Shown here piece after piece: positions 6,087 to 7,286 of a stretch of DNA of 7,286 nucleotides; position 1 is the stretch's first letter, and the number at the start of each line of letters is the position of its first letter. A program made the position numbers and the translations under genes. The stretch comes from Chloroflexota bacterium. GTDB taxonomy: Bacteria; Chloroflexota; Dormibacteria; CF-121. The stretch is taken from the NCBI GenBank assembly GCA_005880605.1, contig VBIS01000022.1, positions 1 to 7,286 of the forward strand, in the 5' to 3' direction. A model generated the notes under the pieces. That model saw only the letters and a list, made by a program, of their open reading frames with translations, searched no databases and had not been told where the DNA came from.

Positions 6087-6911
6087 CTACTGAGCGTTAA
6101 GGAGCCGCTGGCGACCGCTGTAGACGTTCAGGCTGCGGCCGCGGAGGAAGCCGATCAGCGTCTGGTTGGACGCCTGGGCGAGGTCACGAGCCAGGCTGGA
6201 CGGCGCGGACACTGCCACCAGGACCGGGATTCGGGCCTGGAGCGCTTTCTGGACGATCTCGAAGGAGGTGCGTCCGCTGACCATCAGGATGTGACGGTCG
6301 AGGGGCAGGATGCCCTGGCCTGCGGCGTGGCCGATGACTTTGTCCACCGCGTTATGGCGGCCGATGTCCTCACGCACGACCACCGGCTCGCCATCCAGCG
6401 TGAACAGCCCGGCCGCGTGTAACCCGCCGGTCCGAGCGAAGACCGCCTGTTCTTCCCTCAGCCGTCCGTCCAGGCGATAGATCATCTCGGGATCGATCGA
6501 GAGCTGATCGTCCGGAAGTGGAGGCGCCGCCTCGTGGATCGACTCGATGCTGCTCACCCCGCACAGCCCGCAGCTCGAGGCCGACAGGAAGTTGCGTTGC
6601 CAGCGCTGATCCACGCCTGGCGCCGATGGCGCCAGCTGGACGTCGATGACATTTTCCAGATCCGGGTGCTCGCCGTTCGGGACCACCATTAGGGCGGTCA
6701 CGTCGTCGGCCGAGCGAATGATGCCCTCCCCGTAGAGGAAGCCGAGCGCGAGGTCGCGGTCGTGGCCCGGGGTCCGCATCATCAGGGTTAGCGGCTGGCC
6801 GCCGATTCGGATTTCGAGCGGCTCCTCGGCGGCGAGCTGATCGTCTACGCGGGCTCCGGCCTCGCCGCCGTAGCGGAGGACGCGCGCGCGATGCGAGCTG
6901 CGGTCCTGCAT
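6087..6911 (-). CDS. fdhD: Formate dehydrogenase accessory sulfurtransferase FdhD
   Basis: FdhD carries sulfur from a cysteine desulfurase (IscS in E. coli) to the molybdenum/tungsten bis-MGD cofactor of formate dehydrogenases in the cytoplasm; without it these enzymes are inactive. The 274-residue protein shows the family blocks: EEPLEIRI (29-36); RTPGHDRDLALGFLYGEGII (46-65); the sulfur-carrying SSCGLCG (112-118, C114 and C117); ARTGGLHAAG (159-168); REDIGRHNAVDKVIG (180-194); VSGRTSFEIVQKA (211-223); and SAPSSLA (235-241), then GFLRG (254-258). Length is normal and both conserved cysteines are present. The ATG (6909-6911) lies 9 bases after the stop of the upstream transporter gene, and its AGGA ribosome site overlaps that stop (TAGGA), suggesting translational coupling. 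No formate dehydrogenase gene is in the window, so the client enzyme must be elsewhere. Confidence 0.96.
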   Translation of the reverse strand: MQDRSSHRARVLRYGGEAGARVDDQLAAEEPLEIRIGGQPLTLMMRTPGHDRDLALGFLYGEGIIRSADDVTALMVVPNGEHPDLENVIDVQLAPSAPGVDQRWQRNFLSASSCGLCGVSSIESIHEAAPPLPDDQLSIDPEMIYRLDGRLREEQAVFARTGGLHAAGLFTLDGEPVVVREDIGRHNAVDKVIGHAAGQGILPLDRHILMVSGRTSFEIVQKALQARIPVLVAVSAPSSLARDLAQASNQTLIGFLRGRSLNVYSGRQRLLNAQ

Positions 6912-6920
6912 TAAACGATC

Positions 6921-7286
6921 CTAGCGAACGGTCTCCCAGCGATACGGTATCGTTCCGCCGCTGAAGGGAACGTGCAGCCCCGGACGCACCAGGAAGGGCT
7001 CGATGCCGCTGTAAAGAGGAATCACGCGATTCTGCGCCAGCGCCAGGCCCTCGGCCTGCTGATAGGCCTTGATGGCGTCGTCCCAGGTCAGTGCGGCGCG
7101 ACCCTGGTCGAGCGCTTGCTCCAGGCCATTGTCGAAGAGCCGGAGGTTGTTGAACTGCGAGCTCGCCCGCAGCACGTTCTCGAGGAAATCTGACGGATAG
7201 GGCACGTCGGCGCTCCAGGTATCGATGAAGAAGGGCAGCTTGTCCAGTGCCGCTTGATTGAAAAAGTCGCCGGTTGGATGCAATAC
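6921..7286 (-). CDS. ABC transporter solute-binding protein, family 5 (C-terminal part)
   Basis: Only the last 121 codons are inside the window; the N-terminus lies beyond the right edge. The fragment resembles the C-terminal lobe of peptide/oligopeptide-type extracytoplasmic solute-binding proteins (SBP_bac_5, DppA/OppA-like). It has a FFIDTWSADVPYPSDFLEN stretch, typical of the W-x-AD-x-P-P segment of this lobe, then the helical AIKAYQQAEGLALAQNRVIPLY block and an IEPFLVRPGLHVP strand just before the C-terminus. Family members deliver peptides, nickel or other small solutes to an ABC permease; the ligand cannot be told from this part. No permease gene is visible downstream: the next gene, nine bases on, is fdhD. 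Any permease would have to lie upstream, outside the window. The TTG at 7281-7283 is internal, not a start. Confidence 0.82.
   Translation of the reverse strand, partial: VLHPTGDFFNQAALDKLPFFIDTWSADVPYPSDFLENVLRASSQFNNLRLFDNGLEQALDQGRAALTWDDAIKAYQQAEGLALAQNRVIPLYSGIEPFLVRPGLHVPFSGGTIPYRWETVR

Noticed and set aside
5430..6422. A 330-codon plus-strand frame opposite the sigma factor and fdhD
   Set aside because: It overlaps two genes with strong family motifs on the minus strand, and its own product looks like a reverse-complement shadow.
1..7286. Mobile elements, CRISPR arrays, tRNA or rRNA genes
   Set aside because: No transposase or integrase frame, no regularly spaced repeats, and no cloverleaf or conserved rRNA segment was seen by eye; short tRNAs were not searched for computationally.

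Overview
The window is a high-GC bacterial chromosomal segment with compact gene packing. The organism cannot be named from it. An F420-dependent luciferase-like oxidoreductase, an extracytoplasmic-function (ECF) sigma factor, a secreted alkaline-phosphatase-superfamily enzyme, and likely near-leaderless transcripts fit a soil-type Actinomycetota or Chloroflexota-like lineage. This is inference from gene content and style, not from a phylogenetic marker comparison. RadA is the only universal marker present, and its C-terminus is cut off.

Layout, left to right. (1) Minus strand, 1-1283: radA/sms, starting at GTG, with its last part beyond the left edge. A short gap holds a likely -10 element and a perfect 6-4-6 inverted repeat. 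(2) Minus strand, 1347-2003: a six-helix membrane protein of unknown function with an internally repeated motif. (3) A strong intrinsic terminator at 2049-2080 separates it from (4) a minus-strand 757-residue secreted phosphoesterase at 2093-4366. (5) An 81-base divergent promoter region (4367-4447) carries a palindrome close to the Gram-positive LexA (SOS) box. (6) Plus strand, 4448-5278: a luciferase-like F420-dependent oxidoreductase, the only plus-strand gene. (7) A minus-strand run reads leftward from the right edge: an ABC-transporter solute-binding protein (N-terminus off the edge), fdhD, an ECF sigma factor, and a 53-residue lysine-rich protein. The last is a short gene that simple ORF lists can miss. 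Its stop codon interlocks with the stop codon of the oxidoreductase.

The right-hand run has gaps of 9, 45 and 26 bases, so co-transcription is plausible. The functions do not form a known pathway: peptide-type transport, maturation of formate dehydrogenase, transcription control, and a small basic protein. No mobile element, CRISPR array, tRNA or rRNA was seen, and I found no convincing new multi-gene system. The best leads are the sigma factor paired with the small basic protein, the SOS-box-like site between the phosphoesterase and the oxidoreductase, and the triplicated motif in the membrane protein.
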